This document shows, in pieces, positions 29,073 to 37,644 of a DNA stretch of 64,000 nt (its first letter is position 1; each line of letters begins with the position of its first letter). Position numbers and translations under genes: made by a program. Origin of the DNA: JAXMBN01 sp046349875 (GTDB taxonomy: Bacteria; Planctomycetota; Planctomycetia; Pirellulales; Pirellulaceae); assembly GCA_046349875.1 (NCBI GenBank), contig JAXMBN010000009.1, positions 100,881 through 164,880 on the forward strand, given 5' to 3'. The notes beneath the pieces are model-generated. The model did no database searches. It had not been told where the DNA came from and saw nothing but the letters and a program-made list of their open reading frames with translations.

Positions 29073-29498
29073 ATGAACCATCGATCTAAAAGATTTCGCG
29101 CCAATCGAACGGGAGCAACAGCCGTTGAGTTTGCCATTGTGGCTCCCCTGCTCTTCCTTTTCGTGTTGGGCATCATTGATTTTTCGCGAGCCAACATCAT
29201 TCGAAATACCGCCGAAAATGCCTGCTATGAAGGGGCTCGCGCCGGTATCGTTCCAGGATCTACGGCCGAGAAGATCAAGACAGCGGTCGCAGAAATGCTA
29301 TCCGATGTTCGCATCTCCAACTCCGTGGTGACCGTCACACCGTCCGTCCTTCAAGAAACAACTCCTAAAGTAACAGTGACCATCGAAGTTCCTCTTTCGA
29401 GAAACCTGTACGCATCCTCACCGTTGCTCTCGTCGATGACGATCAGGCGGTCGTGCACGTTGAGCCGAGAAAACTTTGCGATCGAACAAGTCGAATAA
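29073..29498 (+). CDS. TadE-like minor pilin
   Basis: The 141-residue protein has the TadE motif RTGATAVEFAIVAPLLFLF followed by a pilin-like soluble part. It is a paralogue of the gene at 27518 and the last in the operon, convergent with pyrF (14 bases between stops). Confidence 0.86.
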   Translation: MNHRSKRFRANRTGATAVEFAIVAPLLFLFVLGIIDFSRANIIRNTAENACYEGARAGIVPGSTAEKIKTAVAEMLSDVRISNSVVTVTPSVLQETTPKVTVTIEVPLSRNLYASSPLLSSMTIRRSCTLSRENFAIEQVE

Positions 29499-29512
29499 TC
29501 AGAGCGACTCGT

Positions 29513-30424
29513 TTATAGTTTTCCGACTGGTGTATCCGCTTGCAGTGCTTGGATCATTTCCTTGGTAGCGGCTTCCACAGCACCTTGCCATTTGTCGACT
29601 TTTGCATACTTCTTGCTGTCGTAGGCAAAAATGATTCCGCGGGAACTATTGACGATGGCCCCAAGCCCTTGAGCATCAAAGCCAGCAGCAACATCCGAGG
29701 CAGCACCGCCTTGAGCCCCATAGCCTGGAATCAAGATCCATGAGTTGGGCATACGAGCTCGCATCTCGGCCAACTCTTCCGGATAGGTCGCACCAACAAC
29801 CGCTCCTACCGAACCATATCCGCTCTCATCGACGCGTTTAGCGGCTTCTGCCTGAACCCAATCAGCCACTTTCTCGGCGATCGTCTGTTCATCGATCTTG
29901 AGGTCTTGTAAAAATCCGCTCCCTGGGTTGGACGTTTTCACCAAGACGAAGATCCCGGCTTGCTCGGCATCGCACCGAACCAAGAAGGGTTCGAGACTAT
30001 CGCTTCCCAAATAAGGACTGACAGTGAGTGCATCGCTGCCCCAAGCGCTCTTGTCACCTGCACCTAAATAGGACTCGGCGTACGCTTCCGCCGTCGATCC
30101 GATATCGTTCCGCTTGCCGTCTAAGAGAACAAGCAAGCCTTTCTCATGGGCATACTTGATCACTTCGTAGAGTGCGACCATCCCTTGAGGCCCCAAGGCT
30201 TCAAAGAAGGCTGCTTGAGGCTTCACACATGGTACCAATGAGGCAACGACATCGATGATCTCGAAACAGAACTTGCGATAGATGACGGCGCGCGTCGCTC
30301 CGGTTTCCACTCGCTGTTGTCGCAACGCTCCTGGCAACTGAGCCCAACGTGGATCGAGACCAACACAAACTGCATTTTTCTTGGCTCGTACCGCCGTTGC
30401 CAAGCGAGAAGAAAACGTTGCCAT
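29513..30424 (-). CDS. pyrF: Orotidine 5'-phosphate decarboxylase, type 2
   Basis: PyrF forms UMP from OMP in pyrimidine synthesis. The 303-residue protein is of the longer group 2 class, with CVGLDPRW, VKPQAAFFEALGPQG, the catalytic DGKRNDIGSTA and VGATYPEEL near the phosphate-binding region. The ATG at 30424 is preferred to the TTG one codon upstream. It stands alone among non-pyrimidine genes. Confidence 0.95.
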   Translation of the reverse strand: MATFSSRLATAVRAKKNAVCVGLDPRWAQLPGALRQQRVETGATRAVIYRKFCFEIIDVVASLVPCVKPQAAFFEALGPQGMVALYEVIKYAHEKGLLVLLDGKRNDIGSTAEAYAESYLGAGDKSAWGSDALTVSPYLGSDSLEPFLVRCDAEQAGIFVLVKTSNPGSGFLQDLKIDEQTIAEKVADWVQAEAAKRVDESGYGSVGAVVGATYPEELAEMRARMPNSWILIPGYGAQGGAASDVAAGFDAQGLGAIVNSSRGIIFAYDSKKYAKVDKWQGAVEAATKEMIQALQADTPVGKL

Positions 30425-30521
30425 CAAATCAAACCATTCGAATCAGAACAGATGGATGTTATAAGAAGGGAGCGAGAAGAAGGCGAGAGTTTAAACAACC
30501 TCGACAGTTTCGGGTATCCGG

Positions 30522-31583
30522 TCAGTCGGGGAGCCTTCGGATTTGTCCTGGGACTTTACGCTCTCCATCTTGGGCACTTGCCACTGCGGCAAAGCAGAGT
30601 TCCAAACTTCTAAGGTTATCGCGAGCATTCAACTCAGAAACTCTATTCTGTTCCAAACTCAAGAGAAACTCGACCATCGTCCCTCGAAATGCGTCAGAAA
30701 ACCACCTGCCTTGAAGTGTTGGTTGCGTGGTGGTCTCACCAATCGCCACCCGAATGGACTGGTGATGATAGTCGATACCCTCACTCAGTAGGCTGCCCTT
30801 GGTTCCCGCCACATAGGTGCGATCATGAGGCCCAAAAGGGACGTTTCCATCGAACACCAAACTGCTCTGCCCCGCGTCCCAGTCGATCATCGCTTGACCA
30901 AGCATATTGGGCTTGGCTGTTTGGCCATGTGCGCGATGAGTCGATGCAAACACAAAACGAGGTTGCTGGCCTAGCATCAAGCAACGAACAATATCGAACC
31001 AGTGAATGGCAAAATCATAAAGAATCAAATGCTTCACTTCATTGAAGACCGTCGATTCAATCCATCGATGATCCCAATGAACGGATAGGTGCGAAGCAAA
31101 GGTCTCCCCTAATGCTCCATGGGCAATCAGTTTCCGCGCCAACAGAAAATGAGGCGCAAAGCGACCATTTTGATTCACTGAAAGCTGAATCTTCTTTTGT
31201 TCCGCCAAATCAACCAATCGATACCCTTCATCCACATCGAGCACAAACGGTTTTTGGCTGAGAACATGTTTTCGAGCTAGAATGGCGTCGCGAAGAATCG
31301 GCATGCGCTGGTCGGGATGGGTCGCAACATCCACAACTTCAACACGATGGTCCCTCAGCAACTCTTGATAATTGTCGGTCACGGAAGCATTAGGAAAGTA
31401 TTTGCTTCGGCATTTTTCAGCCCGCCCTAATTGCAGATCGCAAAGTGCCACGACCTTGAGACCTGCATCGACGTACGCTTGCAAATGGTGCTCAATAATC
31501 CCACCGCAACCAATGACTCCGATACCTACGTCAGGCCGGCTAAGACGCTGAGAGGTATAGTCGACGACGGAGTCTAGTAGCAT
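30522..31583 (-). CDS. Gfo/Idh/MocA family oxidoreductase
   Basis: The protein of about 353 residues has an N-terminal Rossmann domain with GVIGCGGIIEHH and a CDLQLGRAEK segment, the SQKPF motif carrying the conserved lysine (EKP in other members), and the C-terminal GFO_IDH_MocA alpha/beta domain. Such enzymes are NAD(P)-dependent dehydrogenases of sugars and inositols; the substrate is not predictable. The ATG at 31583 is chosen since GGAAAG precedes it; a TTG at 31598 is the alternative. It lies divergent from the DUF1549 gene. Confidence 0.9.
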   Translation of the reverse strand: MLLDSVVDYTSQRLSRPDVGIGVIGCGGIIEHHLQAYVDAGLKVVALCDLQLGRAEKCRSKYFPNASVTDNYQELLRDHRVEVVDVATHPDQRMPILRDAILARKHVLSQKPFVLDVDEGYRLVDLAEQKKIQLSVNQNGRFAPHFLLARKLIAHGALGETFASHLSVHWDHRWIESTVFNEVKHLILYDFAIHWFDIVRCLMLGQQPRFVFASTHRAHGQTAKPNMLGQAMIDWDAGQSSLVFDGNVPFGPHDRTYVAGTKGSLLSEGIDYHHQSIRVAIGETTTQPTLQGRWFSDAFRGTMVEFLLSLEQNRVSELNARDNLRSLELCFAAVASAQDGERKVPGQIRRLPD

Positions 31584-31729
31584 ACGAGTGCTTTCCAACA
31601 GTTTCGCGAGAGTGATGCAGAAGTGATGTATTCTAACGATGCCATTCGACCTGCGGTTGGCATTTCAACGGTGAAACCGCTAAACTTGAGGGTAGGCCCC
31701 AACATCTTCGGGGAACTCAGGAGGATCCC

Positions 31730-33262
31730 ATGGATCACAGCGGTCGCATTCCCATCGTAGCGTTGATTCTATCCATTAGCGTGTTCGGCTTTGGTCGATG
31801 GATCGTTGCCCAAGAACCTCAAGATCCGGTCGATCGCATGGCGCAGCGGATCGACTATTGGGTGCTCGGTTATCGCGGCGAACCTATCGGAGGTGAAGCG
31901 ACCGATGCCGAGTTCCTTCGTCGCGCCTATTTGGATTTGACCGGTGTCATACCCGATGCAGCAGTGACCCTTGAGTTCCTGGATCAATCCGATCCCAACA
32001 AACGCATTCGTTTGGTAGATACTCTCGTGGATTCGCCAGGCTTTTCGGTACGATTGGCCGATCATTGGACGCAGTTATTGCTACCCGACAATGCCGACAA
32101 TCAAACGCCCCAAGAGCGAGAGTCTTTGCGGCGTTGGCTACTCGATCGATTCTCGGAAAACGTTCGCTACGATCGCATTGTTGCCGATCTTCTGATCTCG
32201 TCCGGTGATCCAACCGAACAACCCACTGCTTTCTTCACTGCCTCCGAATTGAAACCTGAAAAACTCGCTGAAAGAACCTGTCGAGTATTCCTTGGTGTGG
32301 CGCTCGATTGTGCGCAATGCCATGACCATCCTTTTGATCGATGGAAGCAAAAAGACTTTTGGGGTGTCGCCGCCTATTTCGCTCGAATCAAATCGAGTGG
32401 AAATCCTAATCAGATGATGTCGGGTGGCATTTTGGATGTGGATGAGGGTGAAGTGCAGATCCCGGAAACGTCGATCGCGATCGCCCCAAAGCCACTACTT
32501 GAAAATACTGAAAGTTCGCTTGCGATCGGTTCACGCCGCCAGCAATTGGCGATTTGGGTCACGAGCAAACAGAATTCGTGGTTTGCCAAGGCCGCGGTAA
32601 ATCGTGTATGGGCCATGTTGATGGGACGCGGCATCGTTGAACCTGTCGATGATATCGGAGAAAAGTCGTTTGCAACCCATCCCGAGTTGCTACAAGACCT
32701 CACCGTCTTCTTCCAGAGCAATCAATATGATCTCCGAAAACTCGTCTTGGCGATCACACGCTCGCAAACCTATCGACGATCCTCTCGATTCTATCGTGAA
32801 GACGCATCCCAACCGGCATTCCTTTGGATGCGTCCCAAACCGCTGACAGCCCATCAAGTCGTGGCGAGCCTTCGTCATGTTGCCCGTCATGCCAAAAACG
32901 GCCCTGTAGACCCATGGGCTGCCATGGCACAAAAGCTTGGGAAAATCCAAGGCGAAGCGTCCGAGTACACCGGAGGAGTTCTGCAGTCTTTGCTACTTCA
33001 ACATTCACCGGAGATGGAAACGATTTGGCGCGAAACAGAGTCGAACTTGATTCGATCGCTCGAAGCTCCTCACATCCCCAAGATCAAACAAGTTGATTGG
33101 ATGTACTTGGCGGTTCTCTCACGCCTTCCATCGGATGCGGAACGTATCAAGATCGATGCGATGGAACTTGAGTACGGTCAGGATGCTGAGCAACGTCGAA
33201 AGTGGATTGCTGATTTCCTATGGGCCATGATCAATAGTTCCGAATTTGGAATTACCCCATGA
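31730..33262 (+). CDS. DUF1549/DUF1553 protein with CxxCH motif
   Basis: The 510-residue exported protein has a signal-like N-terminus ending near VAQ, then DUF1549 (FLRRAYLDLTGVIPD) with DCAQCHDHPFD, whose CxxCH could bind heme c, and DUF1553 from about residue 280 (AVNRVWAMLMGRGIVEP, TRSQTYRRSS). The family is abundant in planctomycetes and often paired with DUF1501 proteins; its role is not settled. The member is short and lacks the N-terminal cytochrome-like domain seen in the 61.4 kb homologue. AGGAGGATCCC before the ATG is an unusually good ribosome binding site for this window. Its stop overlaps the next start (ATGA). Confidence 0.88.
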   Translation: MDHSGRIPIVALILSISVFGFGRWIVAQEPQDPVDRMAQRIDYWVLGYRGEPIGGEATDAEFLRRAYLDLTGVIPDAAVTLEFLDQSDPNKRIRLVDTLVDSPGFSVRLADHWTQLLLPDNADNQTPQERESLRRWLLDRFSENVRYDRIVADLLISSGDPTEQPTAFFTASELKPEKLAERTCRVFLGVALDCAQCHDHPFDRWKQKDFWGVAAYFARIKSSGNPNQMMSGGILDVDEGEVQIPETSIAIAPKPLLENTESSLAIGSRRQQLAIWVTSKQNSWFAKAAVNRVWAMLMGRGIVEPVDDIGEKSFATHPELLQDLTVFFQSNQYDLRKLVLAITRSQTYRRSSRFYREDASQPAFLWMRPKPLTAHQVVASLRHVARHAKNGPVDPWAAMAQKLGKIQGEASEYTGGVLQSLLLQHSPEMETIWRETESNLIRSLEAPHIPKIKQVDWMYLAVLSRLPSDAERIKIDAMELEYGQDAEQRRKWIADFLWAMINSSEFGITP

Positions 33263-35112
33263 TTCGAATCCACCCCATCAAGGTCAGCTTGTTGCTCCTA
33301 TGCGCACTGACGATGATCACAGCATGCAAGAAGCAAACGGCTAATCCAGCAGCTCCCGCTACATCAACAACATCTTCCGAAGCATCGAATGTCGCTACGC
33401 TCGCGACGCCCGAAAAGGAAGCCGAACAAGCTGTATCCGTCGAAAAGCCCGATACAAAAATGCCCGCGATCGTTAATAGCCCGCAACCTGAGGCGACCAC
33501 ATCGGACGATCCAATCCAACCACCGGAACCCACTTGGCCTCAGTGGCTTGCGGAATGGAAAACCGAATGGGCCGCGAAGGAAGAAACGCAGAAGATCGCC
33601 ACTTGGCGGCGTGTTCTTCTTCTGTTGGAAGGAGGGCCGATCATCCTCGACTTTCGCATTTCCATCGACGGCAAATCATTGGAGTCTGCAACCGAATCGA
33701 TTCAACAATCGTTGTGGCCCATGCTTGGATTGGAAGAGAACAAGGAGTTGGAATGGAAAACGATATTGGAGCGGGAAGATATTCGGGGAGGACGCTTTGC
33801 TAATATCAAGCCCGAAAATGAGGAGCAAATCCATCGTCTCATCCAGCTCTATGATCGTGATCGTGATGAGAAAGTATCGCCTCGCGAATTGCACGCATTC
33901 CTAACGCGCGGACTATCCGAAAAAATCAGCTTTCAAGTGGAAGAGGCCAGTCGTTTTCGCGGTGAAAACCGTGATCGATCAGCTGTGTTTCTCAAGTTAG
34001 ATTCCAATCGGAATGGAACAGTTGAGAAAGAAGAACTGCGCGAGGCATCAAAGCGACTGATGGCCATGGACTCGAACGCAGACTTCATACTCAATGCTGA
34101 TGAAGTGCGGGCACTCGAACTGAATGCCGACCAGTATCGGCGTCAAAAGCAAGTCTATGCCGAAGATATGGCCCTGGTTTGGAACGCAAGCAACAGCAAA
34201 GAAGCAGCACGTGCATTGCTCAAACGCGTTGGTGGAACGGCGATCGATGCCGAACAATGGTTTCGAGCAACACGCGTAGTGGAATGCCTTGATGCCAATC
34301 GCGACCAGCGGCTTCAGCGCGACGAGTTGGCATCCCTTTCGAACGTATCTCCCGATGCCATCATTGCGATCAACCTCAACTCGAAATCCAATTCTTCGCA
34401 AGTGCTTGCGTATCGACTCCCACCTTCAGAAACAACAACACCTTCGAAAAAGCTTGAGATCTCAAACTTGCGAATAGATAGCCAAATACTGGATCGATTG
34501 AGTGAGGGAGAACAGCAGCAGCGGGTCAACCAATGGTCGCAAATCTGGGGCGTTTCACCCCAGGAATCCAAGGAAATTGAATCGATTTCCACACCCATTC
34601 CCAACTTACCGTCACCAGCAAGTCTCGATCAAAATCATGATGGAAAATTGAGTCATGAAGAGATCGTCGACTGTGTTTCTTCACGCTCCGCCTTGACTTC
34701 TGCTATCATTCGAGTTCGATTGATAGATGTTCCTGATGCTTGGTTTGCGTGGTTGGATTCAGATTGGAATGGTCTGATATCCGAAAATGAAATACAGCAG
34801 ACCGAACATCGTATGAATCCGCTGATGACAGATCGAGATTCCGTTCTCGCCCCGGAATCCCTGCCTGTACAGCTGGAAATGGTGGTTGCGCGCCAGTTTG
34901 CGGATGAGGACTCCTTTCGACCGGAGCCTCGAGGCGAATACGAACGACCGAGCATCGAGGCTTCGGTGCCTGATTGGTTTACTTCGATGGATACCAATCG
35001 TGATGGAGTCGTTTCGCCGCGAGAGTTTCTTGGCGACAAGAATGAGTTTCGCAAACTCGATCTCAATCACAATTCTCTTTTGGATAGTCAGGATTTCTTG
35101 AAGACGCCTTAG
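33259..35112 (+). CDS. EF-hand repeat lipoprotein
   Basis: The 617-residue protein has a signal peptide ending at MITAC (a lipobox-like site near residue 23), then a Pro/Thr-rich linker. At least seven EF-hand-type calcium loops are visible, for example DRDRDEKVSPRE, DSNRNGTVEKEE, DANRDQRLQRDE, DQNHDGKLSHEE, DSDWNGLISENE, DTNRDGVVSPRE and DLNHNSLLDSQD. It overlaps the DUF1549 gene by 4 bases, implying translational coupling. Calcium binding at the cell surface is probable; the partner is unknown. Confidence 0.87.
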   Translation: MIRIHPIKVSLLLLCALTMITACKKQTANPAAPATSTTSSEASNVATLATPEKEAEQAVSVEKPDTKMPAIVNSPQPEATTSDDPIQPPEPTWPQWLAEWKTEWAAKEETQKIATWRRVLLLLEGGPIILDFRISIDGKSLESATESIQQSLWPMLGLEENKELEWKTILEREDIRGGRFANIKPENEEQIHRLIQLYDRDRDEKVSPRELHAFLTRGLSEKISFQVEEASRFRGENRDRSAVFLKLDSNRNGTVEKEELREASKRLMAMDSNADFILNADEVRALELNADQYRRQKQVYAEDMALVWNASNSKEAARALLKRVGGTAIDAEQWFRATRVVECLDANRDQRLQRDELASLSNVSPDAIIAINLNSKSNSSQVLAYRLPPSETTTPSKKLEISNLRIDSQILDRLSEGEQQQRVNQWSQIWGVSPQESKEIESISTPIPNLPSPASLDQNHDGKLSHEEIVDCVSSRSALTSAIIRVRLIDVPDAWFAWLDSDWNGLISENEIQQTEHRMNPLMTDRDSVLAPESLPVQLEMVVARQFADEDSFRPEPRGEYERPSIEASVPDWFTSMDTNRDGVVSPREFLGDKNEFRKLDLNHNSLLDSQDFLKTP

Positions 35113-35259
35113 AGCACCTTTTGCCCAAAGGGAGTGCCCGCTTCTGGAGGCCTTCAAGGATGTTGCGGCTTGTCGTCGACAAGCTTGCGTTGCAATCGCA
35201 GTTCGAAGTTGATTTTCAACTTCCCACGCAGTTTGATTGTTAGATCCTGAGGACGATAA

Positions 35260-35892
35260 ATGGCATTGTCGATTTTGGTTGCGGACGATCACGAGATCGT
35301 GCGAATAGGGCTTCGCGATATGTTGCGCGGGACAAACATATCGATTAAGAACGAAGCGAAAACGGGTGAAGAAGTATTAGCCTTGGTGGCGCAGAACTCC
35401 TACGACGTCATTCTCTTGGATGTGAGAATGCCTGGGGGTGATGGCTTGAGCGTGCTTGGACGCATCAAGCTTGATCACCCCGCCATACCGGTGCTCATGT
35501 TTTCCAGCTACGATAACCCAACTTATGTGGCCCGCGCGGTTGCGTTGGGAGCGGCGGGATTTCTTCTCAAGTCGGATAGCCGCGAGCGTATCCTCACTTC
35601 CATCGAAACGGCAGCATCCGGCAAGAACTCATGGTCGCGGGACGAACTTCGTCGGGTTACGGGAGCTTTGGCGACGCCGCGAGTGGATGTCGACGTCGAA
35701 GTTCCGTTAACGCAGCGTGAAAGCGAAGTGCTCAAGCAAATGGTCAATGGGCTCACCAACAAAGAAATCGCCCAATCTTTGGACATAAGCTATGAAACAG
35801 TCAAAGAGCACGTCCAGCATATCCTGCGAAAAATAGGGGTAACCGACCGTACGCAGGCAGCTGTTTGGGCGGTCCGGCACAATCTTGTGTAG
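35260..35892 (+). CDS. NarL/FixJ-family response regulator
   Basis: The 210-residue protein has a receiver domain with acidic pocket DDH, phospho-acceptor aspartate in ILLDVRMPG (about D54) and the conserved lysine in LLKSDS. The C-terminal LuxR-type helix-turn-helix has LTQRESEVLKQMVNGLTNKEIAQSL and YETVKEHVQHILRKIGV. It probably regulates transcription upon phosphorylation. No histidine kinase is adjacent, so it is an orphan here. Confidence 0.93.
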   Translation: MALSILVADDHEIVRIGLRDMLRGTNISIKNEAKTGEEVLALVAQNSYDVILLDVRMPGGDGLSVLGRIKLDHPAIPVLMFSSYDNPTYVARAVALGAAGFLLKSDSRERILTSIETAASGKNSWSRDELRRVTGALATPRVDVDVEVPLTQRESEVLKQMVNGLTNKEIAQSLDISYETVKEHVQHILRKIGVTDRTQAAVWAVRHNLV

Positions 35893-35940
35893 GAACCCGT
35901 TGCGAACTCGCCTTGGGGAGTTCAAACTCTTATGTTTCCT

Positions 35941-35966
35941 CGGAGGCCACCGTCGGACGGCCTCCG
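35941..35966 (+). terminator. Hairpin after the response regulator gene
   Basis: CGGAGGCC and GGCCTCCG form a perfect 8-bp stem over a 10-base loop, 50 bases after the stop codon. There is no T-tract behind it, so termination is only likely, not certain. Its presence argues against a start at 35932 for the next gene. Confidence 0.5.
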
Positions 35967-36033
35967 CATCGCCCCATTTGCGGGGAAACGTTCCTTGGTT
36001 CATCCAAGGCCTGAGAGTCAATTGAGGTGCAAT

Positions 36034-37443
36034 TTGGCCAAGCCAACCGACATTCGGATTGTCGAAGCGGTATCCCATCGCGAAAAATTCGCCTATCGAA
36101 CCCCCATGAAATTTGGCGGAAGGACCGTATCCGATGCTACCGTGCAACGGGTGGTGGTAACCGTCGAAAACCGTGAGGGCAAGAAGCCAACCGTCGGTAT
36201 CGGTGAGATGACGATGGGGACAGCATGGGCCTGGCCCAGCAAAAAGTTATCGCCAGAACAAGTGAGTCGCATTGTTTTGGCGTTGGTCGATCGCATCGTC
36301 AAGAAATCAACCGAACTCGATCTGATCGGACACCCCATCGATTTGGGGCTGCGCATCATCGAGGAAGCCAAGATCTTGGCTCAGCAATTGGCTGAGCAAA
36401 TGAATCTGACTGAACCTATTCCCGAATTGGCGATTCTTTTGGCATGCTCTCCCATCGATGCAGCGATCCATGATGCGTTTGGACGCCAAAACAATTTGAG
36501 TTCATTCGAAACATTGACCAGCGATTTTATTGATGGCGACCTTTCGCAATGGCTCGGTGAGGAATTTGCTGGGGTTCCGTTGAGCGCCCAGGTCCTGTCT
36601 AAACCCAAGACGACATTGTCGCTTTATCATTTGGTGGGAGCCCTCGATCCCCTTTCTGCAGGCGAACTATCGAGCAAGGTAGGTGATGGTCTTCCTGAAA
36701 CACTCGAAGACTGGATCAAGTCTGAAGGACTCACGCATCTCAAAGTGAAGCTTTCCGGTACGGATCTCGATTGGGACGTTGGCCGCATGGTCGAGATCGA
36801 TCGCATTGCAACTGCCACTGGGTTAGCGCGCGAATGGCATTTTTCCTTGGACTTCAACGAATGTTGTCCTGACGAAGACTACGTTATCGATTTCTTGGAA
36901 CGAGTCGAACGCTTGTCGAAATCCATTCTTCAGCGACTGCAATACATCGAACAACCGACAGGTCGTGATTTGAAGGCGCGTCGCGATATCACGATGCACC
37001 GCGTTGGCCGCTTGAAGCCAGTCGTTATTGATGAGTCTCTAATCGATATGGATAGCCTTCGAACGGCGCGCCAATTAGGTTACAGCGGTATTGCATTGAA
37101 AGCCTGTAAAGGTCAAACCGAATCGCTGCTGATGGCGGCTGCGGCCAAGCATTACGGAATGTTCATTGGCGTCCAGGATTTGACATGCGTGGGGGCGTCC
37201 TTCTTGCATTCAGCTTCTCTGGCAGCTCACCTGCCTACGGTGACCTTCGTGGAAGGGAACGGACGTCAGTATTGCCCAGCAGGAAATGCGGCCTGGGAGC
37301 CTATCTATCGCCCCATGTTCCGAATCCGCGGTGGAGTGGTACCAACGGAACTATTGGGAGGTCCGGGCCTTGGATTCCGCTGGCCAGCGGAAATTCTCCC
37401 CAAGGAACTTGCGAAATTTGCGAAGTCCGTTGGAGCGAGCTAA
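36034..37443 (+). CDS. Enolase-superfamily (mandelate racemase/muconate lactonizing-like) enzyme
   Basis: The C-terminal barrel has the superfamily metal ligands in order: aspartate in FSLDFNE, glutamate in YIEQPTG and aspartate in VVIDES, with a lysine in HLKVKLSG and one in GIALKACKG as possible acid/base residues. Enzymes of this superfamily abstract a proton alpha to a carboxylate. The substrate is not predictable. The frame is open from 35932, but the TTG at 36034, with GAGGTG in front, is preferred since the first 34 codons run through a hairpin. That gives 469 residues, longer than the usual 360-400. Confidence 0.8.
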   Translation: MAKPTDIRIVEAVSHREKFAYRTPMKFGGRTVSDATVQRVVVTVENREGKKPTVGIGEMTMGTAWAWPSKKLSPEQVSRIVLALVDRIVKKSTELDLIGHPIDLGLRIIEEAKILAQQLAEQMNLTEPIPELAILLACSPIDAAIHDAFGRQNNLSSFETLTSDFIDGDLSQWLGEEFAGVPLSAQVLSKPKTTLSLYHLVGALDPLSAGELSSKVGDGLPETLEDWIKSEGLTHLKVKLSGTDLDWDVGRMVEIDRIATATGLAREWHFSLDFNECCPDEDYVIDFLERVERLSKSILQRLQYIEQPTGRDLKARRDITMHRVGRLKPVVIDESLIDMDSLRTARQLGYSGIALKACKGQTESLLMAAAAKHYGMFIGVQDLTCVGASFLHSASLAAHLPTVTFVEGNGRQYCPAGNAAWEPIYRPMFRIRGGVVPTELLGGPGLGFRWPAEILPKELAKFAKSVGAS

Positions 37444-37644
37444 GTTTAGGGACCCTGAATCGGGCCCCTTCTGCTCAATGGCATAGTCTTTTTTCTCGAG
37501 CGGTGGCCGGGGCCATCCGGCTTGGCCCTAGCCAATGTCCGGTGAACAAAATAACATGTAACACTTTCGCGGTTGGGATGCCGAGGCTTGGCTCAAGCCT
37601 ACTCCGTGCAACCGTGTCCTTTTTGGCTCATTGCGAGTTTTGTT

